DNA of 64,000 nucleotides from Blautia wexlerae DSM 19850. Lineage in GTDB: Bacteria > Bacillota > Clostridia > Lachnospirales > Lachnospiraceae. A program made the position numbers and the translations under genes. The stretch spans positions 2,552,501-2,616,500 of the forward strand of contig NZ_CP102267.1 of assembly GCF_025148125.1 (NCBI RefSeq), given 5' to 3'. Below are positions 16,297 to 25,784 of this stretch, piece after piece. How positions within the stretch are numbered: the first letter of the stretch is position 1; every line of letters starts with the position of its first letter. The notes beneath the pieces are model-generated. The model was not told the origin of the DNA. It did not search any database and saw only the letters and a program-made list of their open reading frames with translations.

Positions 16297-19185
16297 TTAA
16301 CACTTCAACAAATTCTGCCAGTTTTCTATATTAAATATCTGCTTCACATCCAGAGCCCCTGACATTGCAGGAAAGAACTTCTTCATATCAGTAAATACCA
16401 GAGCATAGTCGAACTTTGACATTCCAATCATCCTGCGAAGCTCACGCCTGTAAAAATCCAGAAGCATCTCCGGCACTTCTGTTTTCTTAGATTTCATAAA
16501 CTTTTTATGACATACATATTCTTCGTCCGTAGCCGGGTAGGAACGCTTCCAGTATAAAACCCTGATTTCTTTTGGCAGACTATCCAGTTTCTCAGAAGAC
16601 TCCTCTTCTTTTGCACCATTCCCGATCAACGTCACATCAAAATGCTCATAATCCACTTTGTTCAGAAATTCATAGAATGCCTTTGTCTCCTGTGTATCAC
16701 TGAAATCTCCTGCATATACCAGAAGTTTTACTTTATCTGTCTGATTCAGATATATCGGATTTACCGGTTCTTTTCCATCAAGCAGGACTTCTGCTATACG
16801 TTTGCATGCTTTTCCATCATCTCTCGGACATATCTGTTCTCTTGCTTTTTCATACTTCTCTTTACAGGAAGCAGCCACTCCCGGAAGATCCTTCAGAAGT
16901 TCACCAAGCTTCTCAGGGGTAGACACTGCCGGTCCCGGAAGTTTGTCAAATCCGAAGTACAGACCTCTGTAATCTTCAAAATTCTCCGCATCCGGCACAT
17001 AAAACAGAATCGGTTTTCCTGTCAGCATGAAATCATAAAAAATACTGGAATAATCAGAAATCAGTACATCTGTCACTGACAAAATCTCATTTGTATCCAT
17101 TGTTGCAGGAATAAATTTTGTCTGCGCATCACCAGGTTCCATGGCATTCTCTTTCATATAGTGATATACGATCTGATGAAGCTTGACAAATATCTGATAT
17201 TCATTTGTATCTATACTGTTCTCCATTACATTGATCAGCTTATAGACATCCTGCAAATCTGTATCCGGACGGCTGTATTGTTCGCCTCTCCATGTCGGTG
17301 CATAAAGAATAATCTTTTTATCTTCCTTTACGTCCACTCCGCAATCCTTAAGTTCCTGTATCACTTCTGCTCTGTCACTGTCAAAAAGCTTATCATTACG
17401 CGGGAAGCCCTCTTCCAGCACTGTGCCTTCATACAGATTCTGCATTTTATACGAATCTTTGTATGCTGTCTTTGTCATATAAGGTCCGGAGGAAACTATA
17501 TAATCTGCACTGAGCAGATTTCTTGCTGTATTTCCCTGAGAAATATTTGCTCCCGGAATATCAAATCCCATATTCTTCAGAGGAGTTCCATGCCAGGTAT
17601 CGATCAGTACCTGACCTTCTCTTTTAAGGAAATAGCTTGGAAAGCTTACGTTATTTACCAGATATTTCACTGTCGCAAGTTCCTTACAGTATTCCTTTGA
17701 TTTATATTTTACAAATCGCACGTTCGGGTATTGTTCGTATTTTTCAATCTGTTTTCTGTTATCCTCGAAGTCCTCAAGCACCCAGATATGGGTATAATCC
17801 TGATACTCTTCTTTTTCAAGAAGATACAAAAACAGAGCATAAGGATTACAGATCATACCACGTCCGCCAAAAGCTTCATAAAGAATTGTATTATCTCTTA
17901 TCTGGTATTCCTTTACAAACTCGGCATAGCTGGTTCTAAGCGGATATTTCTCCCTGCACTCCAGAATCTGTTCTTCATTTTTCATATAAAAGGTCTTGAT
18001 TCCCATTACACGATTAAAAAGACGATTCCACTCTTTAACTGCCTTCTCAATGGCAAAGTCCTCAGATTTCCAGATTGCATTTCTGGACATCTCTCTGCGG
18101 AGTTCTTCATCATGTGCCAGCTTCAGCATCGCATCTGTAAATTTCTTTGTATCAAAAGCTTCCGGCAGGTATCCTGTTTTTCCATCATCGATGATCAGAT
18201 CCATCGCTCCTGTATGGAATGCGATGACAGGAAGACCAAATTCAAAGGCTTCCATGATAACCATCGGCCATCCTTCCCACCTGGACGGAAGAAGGAAAAC
18301 AGAAGAATTCAGATAATACTTCTCCGGCTCATTTGTATAACCGACAAAATTAACTCTGTCCTCAATACCACGTCTCTTTGCATCCGCCACAATCTGATTC
18401 CAGAGATCACCGGCTCCGATAATATCCAGCTGCCATTCATCATCCTGCTTACAGAACTCTTCAAAAGATTCCATCATCAGATCAAGACCCTTGGCATATA
18501 CAAATCGTGTAGCCATAAGGAAACGCTTGGATTTTGGGTCGCATTTTCTCTCACTCACGAAGCTTCGGGGATTAATTTTAACTTCTGTATCAATATCCAG
18601 AAATTTTTTGTAATCGCGCTTATCATAGTCACTGAGAACAATGTATCTGTCCAGCTTCGGCAGATATTCCTGGAGCAGACATTCCTGTTTCCAGAATACG
18701 ACATTAGGAACATCAAGATATCCGGCATAACAGTTATGCTGCCATCCGATTGTCTTTGCATTCAGCTCCGGCGCCAGCATACCCAGACGAAGGCTTAAAC
18801 TTGCAGTTGTGATAATAATATCATAATTCTGCTCATTTAAATATTTTACCCATTTTTCTCTGGTCTTTTTCGGGAAAATCGCATCTGCCAGAATATCATT
18901 ATATTTTTCTTTATTAAAAATCCCATATTTGGCATTCAGTTTCTGAACAAGATAACGCCAGCAGAAAGCCGGTGTATGATGTCGATTGACAAACTCATTA
19001 TTATCAATAAAGTCAACCTTGATATCCTCACTCATATGATACATATTCCGGTCTTCTTTAAATCTGTCCTGATATACCATGATCGTCACATCATGCTCTT
19101 TTACAAGTTCATTCGCAAGAAGTGTGACAACTCGCTTAGTTCCGCCAAGATCAAATATCTTGGTGCACCAAATACATATTTTCAT
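16297..19185 (-). CDS. Fusion: GT4 glycosyltransferase + CDP-glycerol glycerophosphotransferase (TagF-like)
   Basis: This 962-residue protein has two catalytic modules. Residues 1-395 form a GT-B/GT4 glycosyltransferase (KICIWCTKIFDLGGTKRVVTLL; EX7E-type region FLLPSRWEGWPMVIMEAFEFG near 300). Residues about 440-790 form a CDP-glycerol:polyglycerophosphate transferase domain with DTWHGTPLKNMGF, LYAPTWRGEQYSRPD, LHQIVYHYM and DVLISDYSSIFYDFMLTGKP, the conserved His and ser/asp motifs of TagB/TagF enzymes. The last 150 residues carry a small additional region of unclear nature. The protein would add a sugar and glycerol-phosphate units to a wall polymer, on the cytoplasmic membrane face. It is the last gene of the locus, separated from its neighbour by the MITE at 19227-19386, with an AGGAG ribosome-binding site just past the MITE. 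Confidence 0.9.
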   Translation of the reverse strand: MKICIWCTKIFDLGGTKRVVTLLANELVKEHDVTIMVYQDRFKEDRNMYHMSEDIKVDFIDNNEFVNRHHTPAFCWRYLVQKLNAKYGIFNKEKYNDILADAIFPKKTREKWVKYLNEQNYDIIITTASLSLRLGMLAPELNAKTIGWQHNCYAGYLDVPNVVFWKQECLLQEYLPKLDRYIVLSDYDKRDYKKFLDIDTEVKINPRSFVSERKCDPKSKRFLMATRFVYAKGLDLMMESFEEFCKQDDEWQLDIIGAGDLWNQIVADAKRRGIEDRVNFVGYTNEPEKYYLNSSVFLLPSRWEGWPMVIMEAFEFGLPVIAFHTGAMDLIIDDGKTGYLPEAFDTKKFTDAMLKLAHDEELRREMSRNAIWKSEDFAIEKAVKEWNRLFNRVMGIKTFYMKNEEQILECREKYPLRTSYAEFVKEYQIRDNTILYEAFGGRGMICNPYALFLYLLEKEEYQDYTHIWVLEDFEDNRKQIEKYEQYPNVRFVKYKSKEYCKELATVKYLVNNVSFPSYFLKREGQVLIDTWHGTPLKNMGFDIPGANISQGNTARNLLSADYIVSSGPYMTKTAYKDSYKMQNLYEGTVLEEGFPRNDKLFDSDRAEVIQELKDCGVDVKEDKKIILYAPTWRGEQYSRPDTDLQDVYKLINVMENSIDTNEYQIFVKLHQIVYHYMKENAMEPGDAQTKFIPATMDTNEILSVTDVLISDYSSIFYDFMLTGKPILFYVPDAENFEDYRGLYFGFDKLPGPAVSTPEKLGELLKDLPGVAASCKEKYEKAREQICPRDDGKACKRIAEVLLDGKEPVNPIYLNQTDKVKLLVYAGDFSDTQETKAFYEFLNKVDYEHFDVTLIGNGAKEEESSEKLDSLPKEIRVLYWKRSYPATDEEYVCHKKFMKSKKTEVPEMLLDFYRRELRRMIGMSKFDYALVFTDMKKFFPAMSGALDVKQIFNIENWQNLLKC

Positions 19186-19226
19186 TTATCTTTTTCTCCT
19201 GTTATGACTTTCTGATATCTGTATCC

Positions 19227-19386
19227 TATAGCAATTCCATAAAATAATGCAATCAAGACAGTTCAGCAGAGTGTGAAGGACAAGGAAGATATCTGCAGGC
19301 GTGCTGACGCACGGCAAAGATATCTGACGCAGGACTTCACGCTATGATGGACTGGATTGTTTGCAGTGATTTATGGAATTGCTATA
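19227..19386. mobile_element. MITE-like 160-bp palindrome in the wall-polymer locus
   Basis: TATAGCAATTCCATAAA (19227-19243) and TTTATGGAATTGCTATA (19370-19386) are perfect 17-bp terminal inverted repeats. The interior is also imperfectly self-complementary, for example GTGTGAAGGAC and the reverse of GGACTTCACGC. The element encodes no protein. Its ends contain TA dinucleotides, as expected for elements that target TA. A shorter relative lies at 57763-57855, sharing TAGCA ends and a TCARCARAGYGTGAARG core. A fragment (GCAATTCCATAAAA) lies at 37244-37257. The parent transposase is not in the window. Confidence 0.75.
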
Positions 19387-19392
19387 ATATCA

Positions 19393-20682
19393 TTACATTG
19401 TAATGTTAAAATAATCCAACACACGCTGGCAGTAATTGTCACACACATTATGTGTTTTTGCTCTTACACTGGCACGCTGTTCTTTATAATTATCTTTTCC
19501 GTTTTTAATATCCAGGATGAAATTCTCAAAATCCTGCATATTATACATATGTTCGCCAGGCATATATTCCAGCGGATCATCAAACACCCATCCTCTGGAT
19601 TCCGTATAAGCCTCATAATCATCCAGTGTGAATCCAAGCGGTCTGTCTAACAGCAGATAATCAATCGCAACAGAAGAATAGTCAGAAACCAGCGCATCCG
19701 AACAGTTGATAAACTCATAAAGCTGCAGTCCGTTATCCGCAAGATCTCCGTTCTCCAGATAAACAATATTGGTAAGGACATTCTCACCAAAATCATAAGG
19801 TACCTGAAGGTAATGCTTCTTGATAACAATAAGAATATGATTCTCCTTACAGAACTTATTCAGTTCCAGAAGCTTATCTGCATCATCAATGATAGGAATA
19901 TTGAATTCATTATTTAAGGTTTCCTCGTTCAGACGCTCACTGGAAGCATGTCTGTAGGTTGGCATCCACAGGATCAGTTTCTCGCTGTCTGTTTCCTTCA
20001 GAAGTTTCTTTTTATATTCATCTGCACGTTCACTGCCCTTAAGCATCATATCATAACGGGGATATCCAAACGAGAGCAGTTTTTTGGAAGTACATCCAAA
20101 AAATTCCATTTTGGTCTTAATGAAAATGTTCCCCGGTACCAGACAATAATCAAAGAAAACCTTACGCCCGTTCTTATTTGCCTTGTAACCACAGCCATGC
20201 CAGAGATCGATAAAGAGCTGATTTCTTCTCGACATACCAATCCAGTTAAAAGCCTGGGTGTAAAAAATATATTTTGATGTCAGTGCATATTTATATGCTT
20301 CTGCTCTTCGGATCGTGGAACCTTTCTTAAAGTTCTGCACAAATTTCACATTTTCAAACTGATATTCTTTATATTTAGACGGTTCATGGACCAGCCATAC
20401 AATCTCATACTTTTGGTTGTATCCTTTCTCAATAAGATAGTCAAACAAAGCACGACCATTATCCGTAAAATCATCATTTGTTTCAAAGAGCATTCTATTC
20501 TCTACAAGTGCAGGGGGGAATTTCTTAAGGCGTCTGATCTTGCGATTATCATATAATCCATAGGTCACAGTTGCCCATGTCTCCTGCAACATGGCTTTTC
20601 TTCCCTTTTGAACTCTGACCTTGTTAATCTTGTTAATGGATTTTTTCAGTTTTTTTATTTTCTTTTTTATTCTTTTTTTCAT
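19393..20682 (-). CDS. CDP-glycerol glycerophosphotransferase family protein (TagB-like)
   Basis: This 429-residue TagB/TagF-family protein is probably a polymerase or primase that transfers glycerol-phosphate from CDP-glycerol to a lipid-linked wall-polymer precursor. It shows FIDLWHGCGYKANKN near residue 165, LWMPTYRHASSERLNEE near 245, VIKKHYLQVPY and DALVSDYSSVAIDYLLLDRPLGFTLDDYEAY near 330. The N-terminus (MKKRIKKKIKKLKKSINK) is very basic and may bind the membrane. It is about 40% alike in motif layout to the protein encoded at 21170-22429, suggesting an internal duplication. It lies 10 nt after tagD. Stop codon and MITE are only 6 nt apart. Confidence 0.9.
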   Translation of the reverse strand: MKKRIKKKIKKLKKSINKINKVRVQKGRKAMLQETWATVTYGLYDNRKIRRLKKFPPALVENRMLFETNDDFTDNGRALFDYLIEKGYNQKYEIVWLVHEPSKYKEYQFENVKFVQNFKKGSTIRRAEAYKYALTSKYIFYTQAFNWIGMSRRNQLFIDLWHGCGYKANKNGRKVFFDYCLVPGNIFIKTKMEFFGCTSKKLLSFGYPRYDMMLKGSERADEYKKKLLKETDSEKLILWMPTYRHASSERLNEETLNNEFNIPIIDDADKLLELNKFCKENHILIVIKKHYLQVPYDFGENVLTNIVYLENGDLADNGLQLYEFINCSDALVSDYSSVAIDYLLLDRPLGFTLDDYEAYTESRGWVFDDPLEYMPGEHMYNMQDFENFILDIKNGKDNYKEQRASVRAKTHNVCDNYCQRVLDYFNITM

Positions 20683-20692
20683 ATCTGGCTCC

Positions 20693-21109
20693 CTAGAATT
20701 CTTTTAATTTCTCACGAAGCATCGTTGAGGATGTATCTTTGGTATATGGCAGAAATACCAGCTTAGCGCCCAGTTCTTCCATTTCTTTTCCAGTCTTCTC
20801 CCAACGTGCATTGCCCTTCCAGTCATCTCCAATATAGATTTCATTAAAGTGGACTTTTTCCCATACCTGCTTTTTGTCCAGGGTTGTCGTCACGATCACC
20901 TCATCAACATATCTGATGGCCCGTACAATCTCTGCCCTTTCTTCCAGCGGAACGATCGGTCTTTTGTTTTTATATGACTCTACCAGATCATCCGCATTCA
21001 CACCGACAATCAGATAATCGCAATGTTTTTTTGCATTTCTGATCAGGTTCAGATGTCCTATATGAAACATATCAAAGGTTCCCTGTGTATATCCTATTTT
21101 TTTCTCCAT
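20693..21109 (-). CDS. tagD: Glycerol-3-phosphate cytidylyltransferase
   Basis: TagD makes CDP-glycerol from CTP and glycerol-3-phosphate, the donor used by the TagB/TagF-type enzymes around it. The 138-residue protein has the nucleotidyltransferase signature GTFDMFHIGHLNLIR at residues 10-24, IGDDWKGNARWEKTGKEME near 90 and the family's YTKDTSSTMLREKL near 125. Length and motifs match B. subtilis TagD/GCT. It is a cytoplasmic enzyme. It sits between two TagB-like genes in the minus-strand locus, and its presence shows that the polymer made here contains glycerol phosphate. Confidence 0.96.
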   Translation of the reverse strand: MEKKIGYTQGTFDMFHIGHLNLIRNAKKHCDYLIVGVNADDLVESYKNKRPIVPLEERAEIVRAIRYVDEVIVTTTLDKKQVWEKVHFNEIYIGDDWKGNARWEKTGKEMEELGAKLVFLPYTKDTSSTMLREKLKEF

Positions 21110-21169
21110 TACATTCTCCCTGTTTTATTGCATTAATAGATAACTGTTCTCTTCGCATTCATATAACAG

Positions 21170-22429
21170 CTACAATTGTAAATAATCTGCAAGCCTTTTG
21201 CAATAGTTTTCTGTTTTATTGTGCATCTGTTTCAGATTCTTTGCTCTCTCCTGCCGGTAACTGTCTGTTCCATCAGTCAGATGTTTCATAAATTTTCTGA
21301 TATCACAGGCATTATAGATTTTCTCACCCGGCATATATTCCAGCGGATCTTCAAATACAAATCCCCTTTTTTCTTTATATATATTGTAATCCGCAAGCAC
21401 ATATCCAAGCGGTCTGTCCAACAGCAGATAATCTACTGCCACTGACGAGTAATCAGAGAGCAGACCGTCGCTGATCCCTATCAGTTCATAAAGTTTTATC
21501 TGTTTTTTCTCCAACAGGGCTTCCGCAACATAACGTATATTGGTAAACTCCTGTTCATTCTCATCCCATTCCGTCTGAAGCGGATGCTTCTTTATGATCA
21601 GAATAATCTCCTGCTCCCTTAGATAACTGTCCAGTTCTTTCAGCTCGTTCATATCCTGTATTGCCGGAAGCTGACAGGGAAGCTCAATTTCATTTTCCGC
21701 ACACCCTCCCAGATCACTTTTTCTGAAAGTCGGCATCCACAGAACAGCTTTTTTCCCTTTCCATCCGAACAGACTGTCCAGAATTTCATCCTTACTCATT
21801 GACGGATGCAGCATCCAGTCATATCTGGGATATCCCATCATTAACAGCCTGTCCGGTTCGCAGTTCCATAGTCCGGATTTCGTTTTCACAAATACCGGTC
21901 CGGGAACAAGTGCATAGTCAAAATCAGGCTTTATATTCTGTTTTTTCTTTCCCTGCTCTGCATCTTTATAACCGCACCCATGCCACAGATTTACAACTGT
22001 CTGTCCTTTACACCGATACCTGTTCAGTCCTGCACTGTTATGAGAATAAAAGAAAAATCCGGCTGTAGCACCATAATAATATGCCAGCGGACTGCTCCAT
22101 CCATATTTATTTTCAGCAGTTACAAATTTTACATTTCCGGTATTCTGATTTCTGAATTTTCTTTTTTCAGAGACCAGCCAGATGATCTCATATTTTTTAT
22201 TATACCCGGAACTTATAAGATATTCATAAAAAGCTTCCGGATTATCTGTGCAGTCCATCATTTCCCGATTTTTAAACACAAGCCGGTTTTTCTTTACTTT
22301 TCCAAAACGCACAGTCAGCTTTCCAATGACCTGCTGCTCTGTTTTTGTCATAAAACGACCGATATAGTGCAGGATCATTCCGAAAAAGCCCAGCCTTTCC
22401 GTATATTTTTTAATCGCACTTTTTGTCAT
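21170..22429 (-). CDS. CDP-glycerol glycerophosphotransferase family protein (TagB-like)
   Basis: This 419-residue protein is a second TagB/TagF-type transferase. It shows VVNLWHGCGYKDAEQG near residue 150, VLWMPTFRKSDLGG near 235, IIKKHPLQTEW and DGLLSDYSSVAVDYLLLDRPLGYVLADYNIY near 315, the same order as its neighbour at 19393-20682. The start at 22429 (MTKSAIKKYTERLG) is chosen because GGAGG lies 5-6 nt upstream; an upstream in-frame ATG at 22492 would overlap the Stealth gene by 83 nt. With the chosen start the overlap is 20 nt, so translation is coupled. Two such enzymes may act in sequence, one priming the linkage unit and one adding glycerol phosphate. Confidence 0.88.
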   Translation of the reverse strand: MTKSAIKKYTERLGFFGMILHYIGRFMTKTEQQVIGKLTVRFGKVKKNRLVFKNREMMDCTDNPEAFYEYLISSGYNKKYEIIWLVSEKRKFRNQNTGNVKFVTAENKYGWSSPLAYYYGATAGFFFYSHNSAGLNRYRCKGQTVVNLWHGCGYKDAEQGKKKQNIKPDFDYALVPGPVFVKTKSGLWNCEPDRLLMMGYPRYDWMLHPSMSKDEILDSLFGWKGKKAVLWMPTFRKSDLGGCAENEIELPCQLPAIQDMNELKELDSYLREQEIILIIKKHPLQTEWDENEQEFTNIRYVAEALLEKKQIKLYELIGISDGLLSDYSSVAVDYLLLDRPLGYVLADYNIYKEKRGFVFEDPLEYMPGEKIYNACDIRKFMKHLTDGTDSYRQERAKNLKQMHNKTENYCKRLADYLQL

Positions 22430-23444
22430 ACATGCCTCCGGAATCTTTGTAAGATAATTCAAATGCAGACTTTTCGGGAAGGATACTCTCAAAAGAATCT
22501 TTGATATTTCTTTTCTGTTGTCTGAAATCTCCTATATTTTCCGTATCATTTATACACAATATTTTACACTTCTGATTTCTGAGTACATCATGTATCTGCC
22601 GGTCGTGAAGACCTATGGTAAAAAATTTCCCGATTTTTGGTGATTGAGGTTCATATTTTCCCTCCATATACTGCCAGTATTTCATCACATACTGATTTAC
22701 ATCCCCCGGAGAACGGAATCGTGTCCTGCATACTCTGTCCAGCACTTCGCCTTCTTCCCTCCACACTTCTTCAAAGGTACTCTTCAAAAAAGAGCTTGAG
22801 ATATGAGAATATTTAAAACTGGAAAACTCCCTGTACGGAAGCATCAGCATATTTCTGAATACCATTTTTCCATATGCAGGATGAAACCATTTTTTCCAGT
22901 TTCTGCCAATCACTTCTCTCTTTGAATAATGCATATTTACAAGTGCCGCATTGTTCATAAGAATGCAGGCAAACGGATTATTGATATCATCCTGTACCAA
23001 CGCTGTTTCTATACAATAGTCTCTTGGAAGACCATTTCTGAAAAAGTCTTCCGGTTCCATTTTATTTATGATGAAGGTATCATCATTAAAATATACAAAC
23101 TGTTCGGATAAACCTCGGATCCGATGCATATTCAGTTCAATGGGATGACTGCTGAATGTGGGCAGATACTGCTTCGGAATATAATCCTCGTGTTTTACAA
23201 CTGTCAGTTTCGGATGATCTGTATTCAGCCAGGAAGGGATATGCCCCCATGTCACAAAATATATATGATTCACCCATGGAGCAAATTTTTCAACACCTCT
23301 GAACCAGTACTGCAGATTTTCCCAGTCCCGAAATCTGCTGTCCTGTGTCTGGTCATTTTTAATTCCCAGATACTCATTTCTCTGCTTTATCCAGGCTGAG
23401 TCTGATCCATCCACCCATGGCAATACAAAATCAATCTTGTCCAT
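22410..23444 (-). CDS. Stealth-family phosphotransferase
   Basis: The 344-residue protein carries the conserved regions of Stealth proteins: CR1 DFVLPWVDGSDSAWIKQRN at the N-terminus, CR2 DWENLQYWFRGVEKFAPWVNHIYFVTWGHIPSWL, CR3 QFVYFNDDTFIINKMEPEDFF near 115 and CR4 near 240. This family transfers hexose-1-phosphate units from nucleotide-activated sugars in capsule and wall polymers (for example UDP-GlcNAc:sugar phosphotransferases). Here it would add a sugar-phosphate to the glycerol-phosphate polymer or its linkage unit; the exact sugar is unknown. It starts 7 nt after the GT4 stop codon, so the genes are co-transcribed. AGGTAAATTACAG precedes ATG 23444. Confidence 0.92.
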   Translation of the reverse strand: MDKIDFVLPWVDGSDSAWIKQRNEYLGIKNDQTQDSRFRDWENLQYWFRGVEKFAPWVNHIYFVTWGHIPSWLNTDHPKLTVVKHEDYIPKQYLPTFSSHPIELNMHRIRGLSEQFVYFNDDTFIINKMEPEDFFRNGLPRDYCIETALVQDDINNPFACILMNNAALVNMHYSKREVIGRNWKKWFHPAYGKMVFRNMLMLPYREFSSFKYSHISSSFLKSTFEEVWREEGEVLDRVCRTRFRSPGDVNQYVMKYWQYMEGKYEPQSPKIGKFFTIGLHDRQIHDVLRNQKCKILCINDTENIGDFRQQKRNIKDSFESILPEKSAFELSYKDSGGMYDKKCD

Positions 23445-23451
23445 CTGTAAT

Positions 23452-24558
23452 TTACCTCGTATGATAATATAAATCTTTCAAACGTTTTGCCTCTGTCTCA
23501 ATGTTAAAATGCGCATCTGACAGCCGCATCTTTATCAGATCAGCCGCTTCTCTGTTCATAGAACTCATTGCCATCACTGCTGCCGCCCACTGTATATTAT
23601 CTCTGTCAAGTGACAGCCGTCTGACTCTCTCAGGAAAAACAACTGCCTCCTCAGACACCGCCTCTGACATTACGCAGGCAAGTCCATTTGCCTGGGCTTC
23701 AATAAGCGCAAATGGCACACCCTCAAAAACAGACGGAAACAGAAAAACATCCATAGCAGATAAATACCTGCGGATATTCTCCTGTTTACCGGCAAAATAT
23801 ACCTTATCTTCCAGTCCTTTCTGCACTGTTTTCTCTTTTATCTCTTTGTACAGACCTTCCTTTGGACCTACCAGACACAGCATCACATCTTTTTTTTCGG
23901 AAACAATCTGTTGGAAAATATCAAGCATTCTGTCATGATTCTTCGGAATATCAAATCTTCCTACATGACCGATCACTGTTTTATTTTCCCATCCCAGTTC
24001 CTTTCTGAGTGAATCTCTGTCTTTTTCTGAAAAACTGAACTTCTCTGCCTGAATGGCATTATTGATCAACGTAACCTGACCGCTTTGGAAAGCTTTATCT
24101 CCAAACAGCCACCTGCCCGCCATTTCTCCGCATGCAATCCTGTCAGTAGCATATTTTGCAATCTTTGGTCTGTTCCAGTTGTCCATGATTTTTCTGATCA
24201 GTCCGGGACAGGAAGAGCTGTGGCTGTGCGCAATTATCTTTGGCACTTTCATTGTATGAGCCACACGTAACGGAACAATATTTGCAGCTGAAAGCATATT
24301 TACATGTACTGCATCATATTTTGTTTCTTTTAATATTTTTTTCAGTTCTTTTATATAGCCCTGATAGTTCTTTTTTACATTTGGAATATAGTAGATCCTT
24401 CCACCCAGTTTCCTGATTTCCTCTTCATATGCAATTTTATCATACATACACACAAAATCAAACTGTATATCCATATGCACCAGAACTCTATAGTAATTCA
24501 TCACAAATGCTTCCAGACCTCCGGCAACATTTCCCATTCCAATCTGCAGTATTTTCAT
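23452..24558 (-). CDS. GT4-family glycosyltransferase
   Basis: This 368-residue GT-B enzyme begins MKILQIGMGNVAGGLEAFVMNYY, has the donor-binding region VIGHVGRFDIPKNHDRMLDIF near residue 205 and the EX7E-type motif FLFPSVFEGVPFALIEAQANG near 285. It resembles the EpsF/capsular GT4 group (family 1), which transfers a sugar from a nucleotide donor on the cytoplasmic face. The start at 24558 is chosen over ATG 24573 because GGGAGAG lies 6 nt upstream. It lies between the acyltransferase gene (63-nt gap) and the Stealth gene (7-nt gap), which marks it as part of the wall-polymer operon. Donor and acceptor are unknown. Confidence 0.9.
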   Translation of the reverse strand: MKILQIGMGNVAGGLEAFVMNYYRVLVHMDIQFDFVCMYDKIAYEEEIRKLGGRIYYIPNVKKNYQGYIKELKKILKETKYDAVHVNMLSAANIVPLRVAHTMKVPKIIAHSHSSSCPGLIRKIMDNWNRPKIAKYATDRIACGEMAGRWLFGDKAFQSGQVTLINNAIQAEKFSFSEKDRDSLRKELGWENKTVIGHVGRFDIPKNHDRMLDIFQQIVSEKKDVMLCLVGPKEGLYKEIKEKTVQKGLEDKVYFAGKQENIRRYLSAMDVFLFPSVFEGVPFALIEAQANGLACVMSEAVSEEAVVFPERVRRLSLDRDNIQWAAAVMAMSSMNREAADLIKMRLSDAHFNIETEAKRLKDLYYHTR

Positions 24559-24620
24559 GATACGCTCTCCCATCCGTCACTATTGTCCACTCTGAATCCT
24601 ATTGCGATTCTCTCGAAAAA

Positions 24621-25715
24621 TCATTCCCGTACCGCATAATGTTCCGTCACCTTTTTCTTTAACAGCCGTATCAGTTTCTGATATCCTGTAATCTTCTTAA
24701 GAAAATCCAGGCAGTAACTGATTCCCAGCGAAATCACAAGAACTGCAACAGGAATCAGCCAGAATTTTTTTAATGCAAATACATATTTTCCCAGAGAATC
24801 TCTCACAAATGTATGTACCAGCCAAATGTTCATGGAATGCTTGCCCAGATACTGAAGGAACAAGGATACAGGCGTAATCCTGAACAAATATTCAACGCAA
24901 AAGAGAATCAGCAGGAATGGAACAAGTGCATACCGGAATTCCCAGAAAATTTTCAGGTCGATTTTATGGTACAGGAAAAGGCCGGCACACAGTAAAGCAG
25001 ACAAACAGATGAATTTTAATTTTTTCCGCCTGTATTCATGCAATTTTTGAAAGAAATTATATTTACAGCATAACATTCCTGCCACAAATATCAAAAGAAA
25101 TGAATATGGCTTTGAGCCTCCCTGAAATCCAATACCTAAAATTCTCGGAAGCAAAAAGATAACTGCAATACAGAATATGCCTCCAAATTTCTCAATCGTC
25201 CCATCTAACAGAGGAAGCAATATAATAAATACAAACGCAGCACTCATATACCACCATGCCCCGTTAAGACTTTCAGTCTCCAAAAGTCTGGAGATTCCCA
25301 GTATATCTGCAAATACGGCGAATCCTCTTTCATAAAAGGTTTCTCCCCACTTGCTCGGATCCTTAAGTCCAAGTCCAAAGTAAATAAGATAGGATACAGC
25401 TGCAGTAAACCAGAATCCGGACATAGTGGAAAGAAGATGTCCGGATATCCATTCTGATACTGCATACTTTTCTTTATTTTTCATTTTAGCCGAATATCCA
25501 TACATCAGCCCGTAACCGGATACAAATGCAAATATTGCCACGCAGATTTTACAGCATTCCGCAATAGCAACAAGCTGTTCTGTTGTCAGCCCGCACAGAT
25601 CCACCTGATATCTTTCGATTCTGTCTGCAAGACGGTAGCAGTGGTGAAAGATCAGCAGTAACACTGCAAGACCTTTTAAAGCTGCTGAATCTTCTTTTTT
25701 TAATCCGTTTGTCAT
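24621..25715 (-). CDS. Membrane acyltransferase (acyltransferase 3 / OafA family)
   Basis: This 364-residue membrane protein has about 10 hydrophobic segments and the family's N-terminal LKGLAVLLLIFHHCYRLADRI with the conserved His pair in FHHC near residue 25. Later come WYMSAAFVFIILLPLL, LLIFVAGMLCCKYNFF and HSMNIWLVHTFVRDSL. The group moves acyl groups, often acetyl, onto exported polysaccharides, so this copy most likely O-acetylates the wall polymer made by the locus. The position inside the operon supports this. Starts 25715, 69 nt after the tagH stop. Substrate specificity cannot be inferred from the sequence. Confidence 0.88.
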   Translation of the reverse strand: MTNGLKKEDSAALKGLAVLLLIFHHCYRLADRIERYQVDLCGLTTEQLVAIAECCKICVAIFAFVSGYGLMYGYSAKMKNKEKYAVSEWISGHLLSTMSGFWFTAAVSYLIYFGLGLKDPSKWGETFYERGFAVFADILGISRLLETESLNGAWWYMSAAFVFIILLPLLDGTIEKFGGIFCIAVIFLLPRILGIGFQGGSKPYSFLLIFVAGMLCCKYNFFQKLHEYRRKKLKFICLSALLCAGLFLYHKIDLKIFWEFRYALVPFLLILFCVEYLFRITPVSLFLQYLGKHSMNIWLVHTFVRDSLGKYVFALKKFWLIPVAVLVISLGISYCLDFLKKITGYQKLIRLLKKKVTEHYAVRE

Positions 25716-25784
25716 ATACTCCTCCGGATATTTCTGACTTCTTAAATTTTTTCTCTGTCAGACAGATATCTCTGTCTGTCCCTG

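Noticed and set aside
17731..18798. 355-codon open frame on the plus strand inside the GT4-TagF gene
   Set aside because: It lies wholly antisense to a well-supported gene and its translation has no recognisable domain; it reflects stop-poor codon use of the real gene.
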